A DNA stretch of 64,000 nt, taken from the NCBI GenBank assembly GCA_964354345.1, contig CAYGZL010000018.1:1-64000 (forward strand). Direction: 5' to 3'. The notes under the pieces are model-generated. The model was not told the DNA's origin and did no database searches. It saw nothing but the letters and a program-made list of their open reading frames with translations. The position numbers were made by a program, and so were the translations under genes. This document shows, one piece after another, positions 8,801 through 16,985 of the stretch (positions are counted from its first letter, which is position 1; each line of letters opens with the position of its first letter). The stretch is from CAYGZL01 sp964354345 (lineage in GTDB: Bacteria; Chloroflexota; Anaerolineae; Anaerolineales; UBA4823).

Positions 8801-11064
8801 AGATCTTCAGCGGCGCATACCTCATCCAAAGAGGTGTAATGGATTTCCAGCAAACCGCACTGCTCCAGATTGGGTGAGGTAATCCGCCAACCGCGTTTCA
8901 AGTCACGATACAGGCGGTAACCCAATACTTCTCGCAACGCCCGTTCGGTTTCTGCTCTTAGATTATAGCGAACATCCGGATCTGTTGCATAGAAGTGAAT
9001 ATCCAGGTCTAATGCCTCGAATACCCGCTGGGGAAGTACTTCATGAGCTATGCCCGCCTGCCCGGCCCGGGCAACCGCTTTATAGAGCGCTGAGCGCAAT
9101 AATGCAATTTCGACGAAATCGTTGAAGTGACCAGCTTGCAAGGAGGCGTCTTGGCGGTTATCTGTAAAGCTGAGTAGCTTGCGCGCGGCTGGTCTTAACC
9201 TGGCATCCTGTCGTAAAGAACGGATCAAGGAGAGGCTGAGCAAGGTGGTGTCGGTGCTGCGCCCTCCGGAACTCAACTCGGTCAATTTCCCGAAATCTGA
9301 AGATTGCCTGGAACCGTAAGTCACCCCGCAGTGCAAACAGAAACGGAAGGGTGCGGGAATATATTGGAATACCATCCCAGCGTCTTCCGCCTGGCCGGCT
9401 GGATTAACCAGGACTGTCTCTGGCATGAAACGGCGCTGCCCGGCTCTGACTCGCAGCCCGCCAGGATATTCTTCCACCCAATCCTCCGGCAGCTTCTCTA
9501 AAATGCTGTCGGTGTCGGATGGCCAGGGATCGTCAGTGCTGGAATAAAGAAAGCCGATGGCCACGGTCTCTGCTGCCCGGTCATCGAGCTGGCGCGGCAG
9601 GAAGAGCATCCCCCCTGTTTCACGATCGCGCATTTTTCGTACGACATAATATTCCTGACCGCATTCCCGGCAGAAAGCCAGAGGCAGCAAAAGACGCTCG
9701 CGATCACCGGGGACATATTGTTGCCCGTTGACGGTGATATAGCGTTTGCTTTCTGATTCCAACGATGCATACACCGTATCGCCGCGGCTGATGAACTGAT
9801 GCATGCGGAAAGCAAGGGCGGGCAGGCCTGTATCTGGATTCTCAATAGAAAAACCCCGCAGCAACATATCCATAATCGCGACTGCGCAGATCTGCTCTGG
9901 CAGGTCAGTCAGCTTACTCAGCTCGCGAGCCAGGCCTTCCTTGCCGTGAATACTGCGCGGTGCAGATCTCACCAGGCGTCCACTCACTATATCAACGGTC
10001 ACTCCCAGGCTGCTATCAATCCAACTCGCTAATGGATCGTTGACCAGCGCAGCATAATTTTCTGGCAGCGCTGCCTGACCGGTGACGCGTCCTGCTAATC
10101 CTGCGACAAAGTCTTTATCATCCAGGGAATATTCCGGAGTGGCGCGGCACAGTGTCTCTCCGATCACATTTTCTGGTAGAACCTTATCGCCAAATAAAAT
10201 CGAGGTGACTTCCGCAACTTCCTGGCGCTGCTCTGCCAGGCTGCCTGAGCCAGCCAGGGTGGCTGAGGTGCCGATGCACTGTAATTGGAACGCATTTAAC
10301 GCATTCCGCACCCGCCGCACCAACATCGCCACATCTGCGCCCTGGCGACCGCGGTAGGTGTGCAGCTCATCCAACACCAGAAAGCGTAGCCCCTGTGCGG
10401 CGTTAACCAGCGTTCTACGCTCTTCTAGACGGGTCAGGATCAGCTCCAGCATCACATAATTTGTCAGCAAGATATCCGGAGGTCGGGACATGATCCGCCG
10501 TTTCTCTTCATCGCTTTCCTGACCGGTATAACGCTCAAACGTAACCGGTCCCTCTCGGTCTGAAAAGCCTAACTTGAGGAACTTGCCCAACTCGCCCATC
10601 TGGCTGTTGGCCAGGGCATTCATGGGGTAGACGATGATTGCCTGCGTCCCGTGCCCGCTGCCGTTGCGCAGGATATGATCTACAATCGGGATAATAAACG
10701 CCAGAGATTTCCCCGAGCCGGTGCCAGTGGTTAAGATATAGTTGTGCCCTTTGCGGGCCGTGCGAATAGCGTCTTCCTGATGGCGATGCAGGTGCAACCG
10801 ATCACCGCTCGGATTTATCTCGTTTTTCCTCCGGAAAATAGCTCCACATGTCTTGTGCAGCAATCCTTCATCCACCAGCTCATCAATCCAGCAACCAGGT
10901 TCAAAGGCTGGATTAAGTTGAATCAAGGGATCGGGCCACAGCAACCCACCGGAGAGCTCGCGTTCAACATACGCATGGATGCGCTTATCCCGGATCTGGA
11001 TGAAGCTGGAAATATATTTTTGGTAGTCCCTGATCAATTCATCGCGTAATTCAAAGACATTCAT
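5869..11064 (-). CDS. Large DEAD/H helicase with MZB (DUF1998) domain and C-terminal nuclease-like domain
   Basis: From the ATG at 11064 (GGGGTG six bases upstream; an ATG at 11091 is possible) the protein has 1731 residues. The P-loop TTGTGSGKS is at about 112-120, the DELH box at 232-235 and motif VI is YAQRSGRAGRQG. CXXC pairs (CRECG, FCLHCG, CPACG...CERC) suggest several zinc ribbons. Near the C-terminus is the cysteine cluster of the MrfA-type MZB/DUF1998 domain (CHFDP, CEAACYDCLMSYYNQ). The last 100 residues, with RPDFLYEKD, AIYVDGYHHLF and a closing GYSVIRFD, resemble Vsr/DUF559 restriction-endonuclease folds. Helicase and DUF1998 parts are separate proteins (DrmA, DrmB) in DISARM, so this looks like a fused, nuclease-tipped version. 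It is the first gene of the island's operon. Confidence 0.8.
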   Translation of the reverse strand: MNVFELRDELIRDYQKYISSFIQIRDKRIHAYVERELSGGLLWPDPLIQLNPAFEPGCWIDELVDEGLLHKTCGAIFRRKNEINPSGDRLHLHRHQEDAIRTARKGHNYILTTGTGSGKSLAFIIPIVDHILRNGSGHGTQAIIVYPMNALANSQMGELGKFLKLGFSDREGPVTFERYTGQESDEEKRRIMSRPPDILLTNYVMLELILTRLEERRTLVNAAQGLRFLVLDELHTYRGRQGADVAMLVRRVRNALNAFQLQCIGTSATLAGSGSLAEQRQEVAEVTSILFGDKVLPENVIGETLCRATPEYSLDDKDFVAGLAGRVTGQAALPENYAALVNDPLASWIDSSLGVTVDIVSGRLVRSAPRSIHGKEGLARELSKLTDLPEQICAVAIMDMLLRGFSIENPDTGLPALAFRMHQFISRGDTVYASLESESKRYITVNGQQYVPGDRERLLLPLAFCRECGQEYYVVRKMRDRETGGMLFLPRQLDDRAAETVAIGFLYSSTDDPWPSDTDSILEKLPEDWVEEYPGGLRVRAGQRRFMPETVLVNPAGQAEDAGMVFQYIPAPFRFCLHCGVTYGSRQSSDFGKLTELSSGGRSTDTTLLSLSLIRSLRQDARLRPAARKLLSFTDNRQDASLQAGHFNDFVEIALLRSALYKAVARAGQAGIAHEVLPQRVFEALDLDIHFYATDPDVRYNLRAETERALREVLGYRLYRDLKRGWRITSPNLEQCGLLEIHYTSLDEVCAAEDLWKDKHSALANASPVVREKVCRVLLDYMRRELAIKVDYLNPAYQESLKQLSNQRLQAPWAFDENERLEHAAILFPRSRRTDEEYEGNAFMSPRGGLGQYLRRPSTFPDYPERLRVADTSQMIPGLLQALRSGGLVQIIVEARQPGEVPGYQIPASALLWKVGDGQKAFHDPIRVPRQPIEGGRTNSFFVGFYRSDATELKGLEAHEHTAQVPNQVRQDREAKFRDAVLPILFCSPTMELGVDIAELNAVNLRNVPPTPANYAQRSGRAGRQGQPALVYTYCTMGSPHDQYYFKRPGLMVKGAVTPPRLDLANEDLVRAHIHSVWLAETGLSLWVSLKDLLDLSGDEPSLNGLDFVQAALDSDSARKRAFQRAKAILSTIEDELQGADWYNDTWLEGVFNQIPLQFNQACERWRSLYRAAKGQQKAQQKVINDMARTADDRNQARRLRQEAESQLELLTDSQNVMQSDFYSYRYFASEGFLPGYSFPRLPLSAYIPGRRIRGRDDEFLSRPRFLAISEFGPRSIIYHEGSRYIINKVNLPVVEGGEGLATSRAKQCPACGYFHPIHSGDGPDRCERCDALLDPPLTPLFRLQNVSTRRRDRINSDEEERMRQGYELRSAVRFRTAQNGAPAAQLAHIMLAGRLFARLTYASAASLWRINLGWRRRANPTQYGFTLDIERGYWSKQTENEGGGGDQEPDDPLTPRRMRVIPFVEDTKNCLLFEPQEALELAQMASLQAALKAAIQVHYQLEDDELAAEPLPSADNRRLILFYEAAEGGAGVLRRLLNDPRAFAEVAREALRLCHFDPRTGEDLRHAPGAREDCEAACYDCLMSYYNQMDHRLLDRQAIKSILIELADSTAQISPQGISRAEHLQRLRNLCQSDLEKSWLDYLELHNYNLPSHAQKLIEACNTRPDFLYEKDCVAIYVDGYHHLFEDRKVRDHSQQACMEDMGYSVIRFDVLESWQRVFEQHPTIFGLKD

Positions 11065-11361
11065 CGTTAACACCCCAATAAAAGCGTGCACTCATCCTAA
11101 CCACCATCGATGAAACCTGATGGTTAATCATACCCTAACTTGTAGGAAAAAAACACATGCGTTGTCTTATCGTAAACGTGATAACCCCTTACAGTTAAGA
11201 GGCCAAGGGTGTATGGTACACTTGCTAGCGAAACCGGCCATAATTTGCTGAAGTTTCGCAAAGTTCGCTCGCAAAGACTGGCGCAAGGCGTGTCATTTTT
11301 GAAAGAAGATCATCTGCACGGTGGAGTTACTGGCAACGAATAATTGAGGTAGTATCGTAAA
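11065..11361. other. Divergent intergenic region between the defence island and the mevalonate gene
   Basis: There is no credible gene here. A 6-base inverted repeat (ACCATC/GATGGT, 11103-11124) lies 40-60 bases upstream of the helicase start and may be regulatory. Two segments resembling TTCGCAAAG/GCGCAAGG at 11254-11290 look like worn repeat sequence. Confidence 0.4.
11189..11217 (+). promoter_or_regulatory. Candidate promoter for the mevalonate decarboxylase gene
   Basis: TTACAG (11189-11194) and TATGGT (11212-11217) are separated by 17 bases. The match to sigma-70 type elements is moderate. It would leave a leader of about 140 bases. Confidence 0.35.
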
Positions 11362-12336
11362 ATGCCATTTGGGAGCGCAACAGCTTTAGCCCATCCAAAT
11401 ATCGCCCTGATCAAGTATTGGGGCAATCGCGACACCCGCCTGCGCCTGCCTTCCAACGGTTCGATCTCAATGAACCTGGACGGCCTCTTCACCCAAACCC
11501 GGGTAACCTTCGACCCGACCCTGGCGCAGGATGAATTCTCCCTCAACGACCAGATCACGTTTGGCGCGGCGCTCTGGCGGGTCAGCGAGCTGCTCGATCG
11601 CGTACGGGACATGGCCGGGATGAGCCTGCGCGCGCGGGTCATCAGTAGCAATAACTTTCCCACCGGCGCGGGCATCGCTTCCTCCGCCTCGGCCTTCGCC
11701 GCGCTCAGCCTGGCTGCCAGCCAGGCAGCCGGATCAGCGCTGGACGAACGCCAGCTCTCCCGTCTGGCGCGCACGGCCTCTGGTTCGGCCTGCCGCTCGG
11801 TGCCAGGCGGCTTCGCCGAGTGGCAGGCGGGCGAGGATGACGGAACCTCCTTCGGCTTTTCCATCGCTCCGCCGGAGCACTGGGCGTTGGTTGACTGCGT
11901 GACCGTCGTCAACCGATCCCCCAAAGCGATCGGCTCCACTACCGGTCATGCCCTGGCTGAAACCAGCCCATTGCAGGTCGCCCGGGTGGCCGATGCTCCC
12001 CGCCGGCTGGATTGTTGTCGCCGCGCCATCCTGGAGCGCGATTTCGCAGCCCTGGCCGCCATCGTTGAATTGGACAGCAATTGGATGCACGCGGTAATGA
12101 TGACCGGCGCACCAGCAGTGCTGTATTGGGAACCGGCGACGATTACAGTTATGTTGGCTGTCGCGACCTGGCGCAAGCAGGGTCTGCCGGTCTGTTACAC
12201 CGTTGATGCCGGGCCAAATGTCCATGTTATCAGTCTCCTTCAACATTCAAGCGAAGTTTCCACCCGTTTGAGCCAGCTTCCGGGCGTCCAACAAGTGCTT
12301 ACGGCGCAAGTGGGTGGATCAGCGCGCCTGATTTAA
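11362..12336 (+). CDS. mvaD: Diphosphomevalonate (or phosphomevalonate) decarboxylase
   Basis: This 324-residue GHMP-superfamily enzyme opens with the decarboxylase signature ALIKYWGNRD (residues 15-24), carries the phosphate-binding loop PTGAGIASSASAFAAL at 100-115, the SGSACRSVPGGF loop and a late VDAGPNVHV. It makes isopentenyl diphosphate, or isopentenyl phosphate, by ATP-driven decarboxylation in the mevalonate pathway. A related protein of the chloroflexote Roseiflexus acts on phosphomevalonate, with isopentenyl phosphate kinase completing the route, so the true substrate here is open. No other mevalonate gene is in the window. It stands alone between divergent regions and is followed 127 bases later by the RseP-like gene. 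Confidence 0.85.
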   Translation: MPFGSATALAHPNIALIKYWGNRDTRLRLPSNGSISMNLDGLFTQTRVTFDPTLAQDEFSLNDQITFGAALWRVSELLDRVRDMAGMSLRARVISSNNFPTGAGIASSASAFAALSLAASQAAGSALDERQLSRLARTASGSACRSVPGGFAEWQAGEDDGTSFGFSIAPPEHWALVDCVTVVNRSPKAIGSTTGHALAETSPLQVARVADAPRRLDCCRRAILERDFAALAAIVELDSNWMHAVMMTGAPAVLYWEPATITVMLAVATWRKQGLPVCYTVDAGPNVHVISLLQHSSEVSTRLSQLPGVQQVLTAQVGGSARLI

Positions 12337-12390
12337 ACCATTATCCGAGTTAAAATACTGTTAGAAAGTTGCTGCAACTCCTTTCCAGAC

Positions 12391-12419
12391 TGTCTGAATC
12401 GTAAGTGACAGGATATAAT
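12391..12419 (+). promoter_or_regulatory. Candidate promoter for the rseP operon
   Basis: A perfect -10 box, TATAAT, lies at 12414-12419, with a weak -35-like TGTCTG 17 bases upstream. The RseP-like gene starts 44 bases downstream of the -10 box. Confidence 0.45.
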
Positions 12420-12463
12420 CGCACCTCGAAAGGCAATCCTCGTTTTCGATTGAAAAATAAACT

Positions 12464-13498
12464 ATGATCAGTACATTTTTGATTCAGTTGGTTCAATTTA
12501 TTATCGGTTTGGCGGTCTTAATTATCATCCACGAACTGGGACACTTCCTGGTTGCACGCCTCTTGAAGGTTGAAGTGGAAGAGTTTGGGATTGGTTTTCC
12601 GCCTCGGGCGAAGAAGCTGTTTGTCTTCAAGGGCACCACCTTCACCCTGAACTGGCTACCGTTAGGCGGTTTTGTCAGTCCCAAAGGCCAAAATGACCCA
12701 AATATCCCGGGAGGTCTGGCCGCGGCCAGCCCATGGGTGCGCCTGGCAGTGATGTTTGCTGGACCTGTGATGAACTTGCTGGTGGGTGTGCTCCTGGCAG
12801 TGATTTTCGTCTTTTCCCGGGGCGAACCCCGACCGGACCAGGTGTTAATTACCGCAGTCGTGGCAGATACACCAGCCCTGCGAGCCGGTCTACAGGCCAA
12901 CGACTTGATTGTCAAAGTGAATGATACGCCGATCGATGGCATGGACCTGTTAAGAAGTCTGACCGAAATTAACCTCGACAAACCAATCAGCCTGACCTAT
13001 CAGCGCGATGGGCAATTGACGACAGTTACGCTGACGCCGCGCTCGAATCACCCCGCGGATCAAGGAGCCATGGGGATTGTGATAGCAAATCCAATCGTTA
13101 AAGTCAATCTTGGGAGGGCAACAATTTCCGGGTTTGACCTGGTTTATCAAAATATATACAGCTTTTTGACCCTGCCGGTGCGGATGTTTCAAGGTCAGGC
13201 CAGCCCAGAAGAAGTACGCGTGGTCGGCTTGCCTGGCATGTTCCGCATCTTCCAAATCGCCGACACGCTGGGATTCTTCATGCTCATATCTGTCTCACTC
13301 GGTATCATTAACCTGCTGCCCATCCCAGCCCTGGACGGCGGACGGATTTTGCTTACGCTACCCGAGATCATTTTCCGCCGGCGATTATCCCCCAAGATTG
13401 AAAATGCAGTGCATTTGATTGGGCTGGCGCTGCTTTTGGTGCTGATGGTCTATATTAATATTAAAGATCTGATCGATCCAATCACCCTGCCGAAATGA
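12464..13498 (+). CDS. rseP: RseP-type site-2 intramembrane zinc metalloprotease
   Basis: This 344-residue M50-family protease has the zinc motif HELGH at residues 23-27 in the first membrane helix, and the second metal-ligand motif PALDGGRIL near residue 290 in a late helix. A PDZ domain lies between them (about 115-200; ADTPALRAGLQANDLIVKVN). Family members cut membrane-bound anti-sigma factors or remnant signal peptides inside the membrane. The start is leader-poor, with no clear Shine-Dalgarno sequence. The stop overlaps the next gene by four bases, so the two are coupled. Confidence 0.9.
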   Translation: MISTFLIQLVQFIIGLAVLIIIHELGHFLVARLLKVEVEEFGIGFPPRAKKLFVFKGTTFTLNWLPLGGFVSPKGQNDPNIPGGLAAASPWVRLAVMFAGPVMNLLVGVLLAVIFVFSRGEPRPDQVLITAVVADTPALRAGLQANDLIVKVNDTPIDGMDLLRSLTEINLDKPISLTYQRDGQLTTVTLTPRSNHPADQGAMGIVIANPIVKVNLGRATISGFDLVYQNIYSFLTLPVRMFQGQASPEEVRVVGLPGMFRIFQIADTLGFFMLISVSLGIINLLPIPALDGGRILLTLPEIIFRRRLSPKIENAVHLIGLALLLVLMVYINIKDLIDPITLPK

Positions 13499-14556
13499 AA
13501 AAACGTACCAGGTCAGCCTCCCCACCCGCCGATATACCATTTCCGAAAGTCTTGCTGGCCTTGCAAGACGCGGATAAGCCGCTCAACCCGAAATATCTCT
13601 ATCGCTTATCCGACCTTGACACAAACGAGGCGGTCCAATTGCGCGCCGTCTGGCAAAAAGTACCCGCCTGGCGGCGCCTGGCGTTAATGGAAGATATCCT
13701 GGAAATCGGCTCCAATAACCTGCTGCTTTCCTATGAGGCCGTAAGTCGCCTGGCGCTCGAAGATGAAGACCCCCAGGTGCGCCAGCATGCTGTTGAAGCC
13801 CTGTGGGAGTATGACAGTCGCGATCTGATTGAGATTTTTCTCAATCTTCTCATGCAGGATGTCAATCCTGAAGTACGCGCCGCCGCCGCCCGCGCCCTGG
13901 GTCAGTATGTTTTTACAGGAGAACTCGGTGAGTTTCCAGCGAAAATCCTGCGCCGGATCGAAGACAGCCTGATCCAGGCTACGCATGGTGATGTTGCGCC
14001 AGTTGTCCAGCAGGCTGCGCTCGAGTCCTTAGGCTTCTCAAGCCGGGAGGACATCGCCGGTATAATTGAAACAGTTTTTGCATCGGGAGACAAAGAATGG
14101 ATGGCCAGCGCGCTAGTGGCGATGGGACGGTCAGCCGATGAGCGCTGGCAACCCCAGGTATTGGCGATGCTAGATAATGTTTTGCCAATCCTGCGTTGTG
14201 AAGCGGCACGTGCGGCAGGCGAACTAGAAATCCAGGAGGCGGTTCCCCGCCTGATTGACCTGTTGGCTGATCCCGATGATAACATCCGGCTGGCCAGTAT
14301 CTGGTCGCTTTCTCAAATTGGCGGCACCGAGGCGCGCCAGGCGCTGTTAAAACTACAAAGCACCACGAAGGATGAGGATGAGCTTGAGTTCATCGAAGAT
14401 GCACTCGACAACCTGGCCTTCACCGATGGTATGGCCCATATGCCGCTCTATGATGGAACCGACCTGGACGATGACCAGGACTGGGAAGAGGTATTGGAGG
14501 AAGAACTCGAGGACGAAGAAGATATCTTCGATGATTATCAGGATGAGGCAAAGTAA
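13495..14556 (+). CDS. HEAT-repeat protein
   Basis: This 353-residue protein is built of alpha-helical HEAT/PBS-lyase-type repeats, for example residues 87-127 (DEDPQVRQHAVEALWEYDS, then VNPEVRAAAARALGQY) and about 252-283 (LADPDDNIRLASIWSLSQIG). The C-terminus is strongly acidic (DDDQDWEEVLEEELEDEEDI). No catalytic motif is seen; such repeats are protein-binding scaffolds. It overlaps the rseP stop (ATGA) and is followed directly by the AEC transporter gene, so it belongs to the same operon. A specific role cannot be read from the sequence. Confidence 0.8.
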   Translation: MKKRTRSASPPADIPFPKVLLALQDADKPLNPKYLYRLSDLDTNEAVQLRAVWQKVPAWRRLALMEDILEIGSNNLLLSYEAVSRLALEDEDPQVRQHAVEALWEYDSRDLIEIFLNLLMQDVNPEVRAAAARALGQYVFTGELGEFPAKILRRIEDSLIQATHGDVAPVVQQAALESLGFSSREDIAGIIETVFASGDKEWMASALVAMGRSADERWQPQVLAMLDNVLPILRCEAARAAGELEIQEAVPRLIDLLADPDDNIRLASIWSLSQIGGTEARQALLKLQSTTKDEDELEFIEDALDNLAFTDGMAHMPLYDGTDLDDDQDWEEVLEEELEDEEDIFDDYQDEAK

Positions 14557-14558
14557 TA

Positions 14559-15470
14559 TTGACCTCGTTACCCACCCTGTTTCTCAACAACTTGCTGCCC
14601 ATTTTCCTGATTGCTGGCGCGGGGTACCTGATCGGGGGGCGCTTACAGATCCAACCCCGTTCACTCTCGCAAATTGTCTTTTACATCCTCTCTCCCTGTT
14701 TAATCTTCAATCTCATTATTAAAAGCCAGCTTGGAGACCAGGAAATCCTACGCATCCTGGCTTTTGCTGGTTTGGTGATTGGCCTGATCGGTTTACTGAC
14801 CTGGTTGGCAGGACGCCTGTTAAACATTGAGCGCCGTACGCTGGCCGCGGTGATGCTGACCAGCATGTTTATGAATGCTGGTAACTATGGGCTGCCGGTT
14901 GTACTCTTTGCGTTCGGTGAGACAGCGGTCGCTTATGCCAGCCTGTTCTTCGTCACCAATGCGATCCTGACCAACACCGCGGGTGTAGTCATCGCCTCCT
15001 TAGGCAACACCAACTTGAAAAAAGCGTTGACGAACCTGTTCAAAATCCCGGCATTGTACGCGCTGATCATCGGTTTAGTCGTCCAACGCACTGGCTGGCA
15101 GTTACCCACCCCCCTGGCGCGCCCCTTAGATATTCTTGGCGGCGCAGCCATTGCATCCATGTTACTGTTGTTAGGATTACAATTACGGACAGTGAAATGG
15201 GCTGGCAAACAGAAACCCCTGGCTTTGGCCAGTGTGATGCGGTTAGTCGTCAGTCCCGCCATTGCCTTAGGATTAAGTCATTTATTAGGATTGACCGGTC
15301 CGGCGCGCCAGGCCGGTATCCTGGAAGCCGCCATGCCAGCAGCCGTCCTGACGACCGTGCTGGCAACCGAATTTAACATCGAGCCAGAGTTTGTCACGAC
15401 TATTGTCTTAGTTACCACACTGTTAAGCGCTTTCACCCTGACTCCCTTGCTGGCTTATCTGAGTTTTTGA
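14559..15470 (+). CDS. AEC (auxin efflux carrier) family transporter
   Basis: This 303-residue integral membrane protein has about ten hydrophobic helices, the N-terminal LPIFLIAGAGYLIGG segment and the MNAGNYGLPVVLFAFG motif characteristic of the AEC family, which moves organic acids or other small anions. The only start that fits the family N-terminus is a TTG at 14559, three bases after the HEAT-gene stop, with GGATGAGG upstream. Tight spacing on both sides indicates the same operon as rseP. Confidence 0.85.
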   Translation: MTSLPTLFLNNLLPIFLIAGAGYLIGGRLQIQPRSLSQIVFYILSPCLIFNLIIKSQLGDQEILRILAFAGLVIGLIGLLTWLAGRLLNIERRTLAAVMLTSMFMNAGNYGLPVVLFAFGETAVAYASLFFVTNAILTNTAGVVIASLGNTNLKKALTNLFKIPALYALIIGLVVQRTGWQLPTPLARPLDILGGAAIASMLLLLGLQLRTVKWAGKQKPLALASVMRLVVSPAIALGLSHLLGLTGPARQAGILEAAMPAAVLTTVLATEFNIEPEFVTTIVLVTTLLSAFTLTPLLAYLSF

Positions 15471-15471
15471 T

Positions 15472-16686
15472 ATGCGTTTTCACCCGCATTTCATAATCCT
15501 GTCGGCAGCTCTGCTGGTAGTCCTCCTGGCAGACCCACAGAAAGTGTATGCCCGGGGTGAAATCAGCGATCCTGTAACCGATTATCTATTCGGTCAACAA
15601 ATTAACTTTCATGCCAGCTTAGAAACTGACCAAACCCTCTCCGACGCTGTGATTTATATCCAGCTTGAAGGCATAAACCAGCCCCGGCCTGTCCAGGCTA
15701 ATTTTACGCCGTTGGACGCTAATATTTACCGCCTGGATTATTCTTATCCCCTTCAAAACCAACCGTTGCGTGCGTTTTCTAAAATCAACTATCGGTTTTC
15801 TGCCAGGTTCGCCTCAGGCCAGGCGCTTGATGGACCAGAATGGACTTTCTACTATGTGGATAACCGGTTCAACTGGCAGAACCTGTCCGAAACGCCTTTT
15901 CTTGTTCATTGGTATGAAGGTGATCTTTCCTTTGCACAGATGGTGCTGGATGACGCCCAAAATGGGTTATTGAAGATACAATCTTTGCTGAACCTGCCAG
16001 CACCCAGCCAGATAGACCTATATATTTACGCCGATCCGGCTGCCATGCAGGATACGTTGACTTTTACGGATAATAATTGGGTAGCCGGGCATGCTGATCC
16101 GGATTTAAGCGTGGTCGTTGTAGCACTGCCCTTTGGTCCCGATCAAGGATTGCTTACCGAGCAGCGCGTTCCCCACGAATTAATGCATATTCTGCTCTAC
16201 CACAAAACCGGTTTTGGGTATAGTAAACTGCCCACCTGGCTTAATGAAGGACTGGCTTCTGCTGCCGAATTGTATCCGAATCCAGATTACCAGATTCTGT
16301 TAGAAAATGCTTACGAAAAGCACAGCTTACTGCCAATGCTTTCATTGTGCCAGTCATTTCCACGGGATGCTGCTAACACTCTGCTGGCTTATGCCCAATC
16401 TGCCAGTTTCACCAACTACCTCTATCGCAGCTACGGCGCGACAAGTTTACAAATCCTGGTAGATAATTATGCCAATGGCGTAGACTGTGATCGTGGCGCG
16501 CAATTGGCGCTTAACCAGAGCCTGACCCAGCTCGAAAACCAATGGCGGAGAGAAATCTTTGGTGAAAAAAATTTATCAAATGTACTCTTACCGCTTTTAC
16601 CCTGGCTGATTGTTTCGGTCGGTGTCTTGATCATTCCGATCAGCCTGGCACTGGTCCAACTTCGCAGACGCCGCCGTGATGAGTGA
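15472..16686 (+). CDS. Membrane-anchored peptidase-MA-like zinc metalloprotease
   Basis: This 404-residue protein has an N-terminal signal sequence (hydrophobic residues about 6-24), an extracytoplasmic domain with the gluzincin motif HELMH at 235-239 followed by WLNEGLASAAE (the third zinc ligand E about 25 residues later), and a C-terminal membrane helix ending in RRRRRDE. This matches peptidase-MA-like proteins common in Chloroflexota. Substrates are unknown. It starts one base after the AEC transporter and ends inside the acylphosphatase start region. Confidence 0.75.
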   Translation: MRFHPHFIILSAALLVVLLADPQKVYARGEISDPVTDYLFGQQINFHASLETDQTLSDAVIYIQLEGINQPRPVQANFTPLDANIYRLDYSYPLQNQPLRAFSKINYRFSARFASGQALDGPEWTFYYVDNRFNWQNLSETPFLVHWYEGDLSFAQMVLDDAQNGLLKIQSLLNLPAPSQIDLYIYADPAAMQDTLTFTDNNWVAGHADPDLSVVVVALPFGPDQGLLTEQRVPHELMHILLYHKTGFGYSKLPTWLNEGLASAAELYPNPDYQILLENAYEKHSLLPMLSLCQSFPRDAANTLLAYAQSASFTNYLYRSYGATSLQILVDNYANGVDCDRGAQLALNQSLTQLENQWRREIFGEKNLSNVLLPLLPWLIVSVGVLIIPISLALVQLRRRRRDE

Positions 16687-16972
16687 AAACGAAATCGTCC
16701 GCCTGCATGCAATCGTCGAAGGACATGTCCAAGGAGTGGGCTTTCGAGTGTTTGTGGTCGAACGGGCAATCGCCCTGGGTTTGACCGGCTGGGTACGGAA
16801 CTGTTGGGACGGAAACGTGGAAGTACTGGCCGAGGGATCCCGAGCTAATCTGGACCGTTTGTTGGTTGCTCTATATCGTGGTCCGCGCGCCAGCACCGTT
16901 ACCGATGTCACTCCCGAATGGTTCCCTGCAACCGGCGAATATTCTGGCTTCCGCATGCGCTCTACGGCTTGA
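16679..16972 (+). CDS. acyP: Acylphosphatase
   Basis: This 97-residue protein has the acylphosphatase motif VEGHVQGVGFRVFV (phosphate-binding loop and catalytic arginine) and GLTGWVRNCWDGNVEV with the catalytic asparagine. It hydrolyses carboxyl-phosphate bonds such as that of acetyl phosphate. I prefer the ATG at 16679 over the GTG at 16676. It overlaps the end of the metalloprotease gene by eight bases and closes the operon that begins with rseP; the next gene is convergent. Confidence 0.9.
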   Translation: MSENEIVRLHAIVEGHVQGVGFRVFVVERAIALGLTGWVRNCWDGNVEVLAEGSRANLDRLLVALYRGPRASTVTDVTPEWFPATGEYSGFRMRSTA

Positions 16973-16985
16973 AGCCAGAGGCAAA

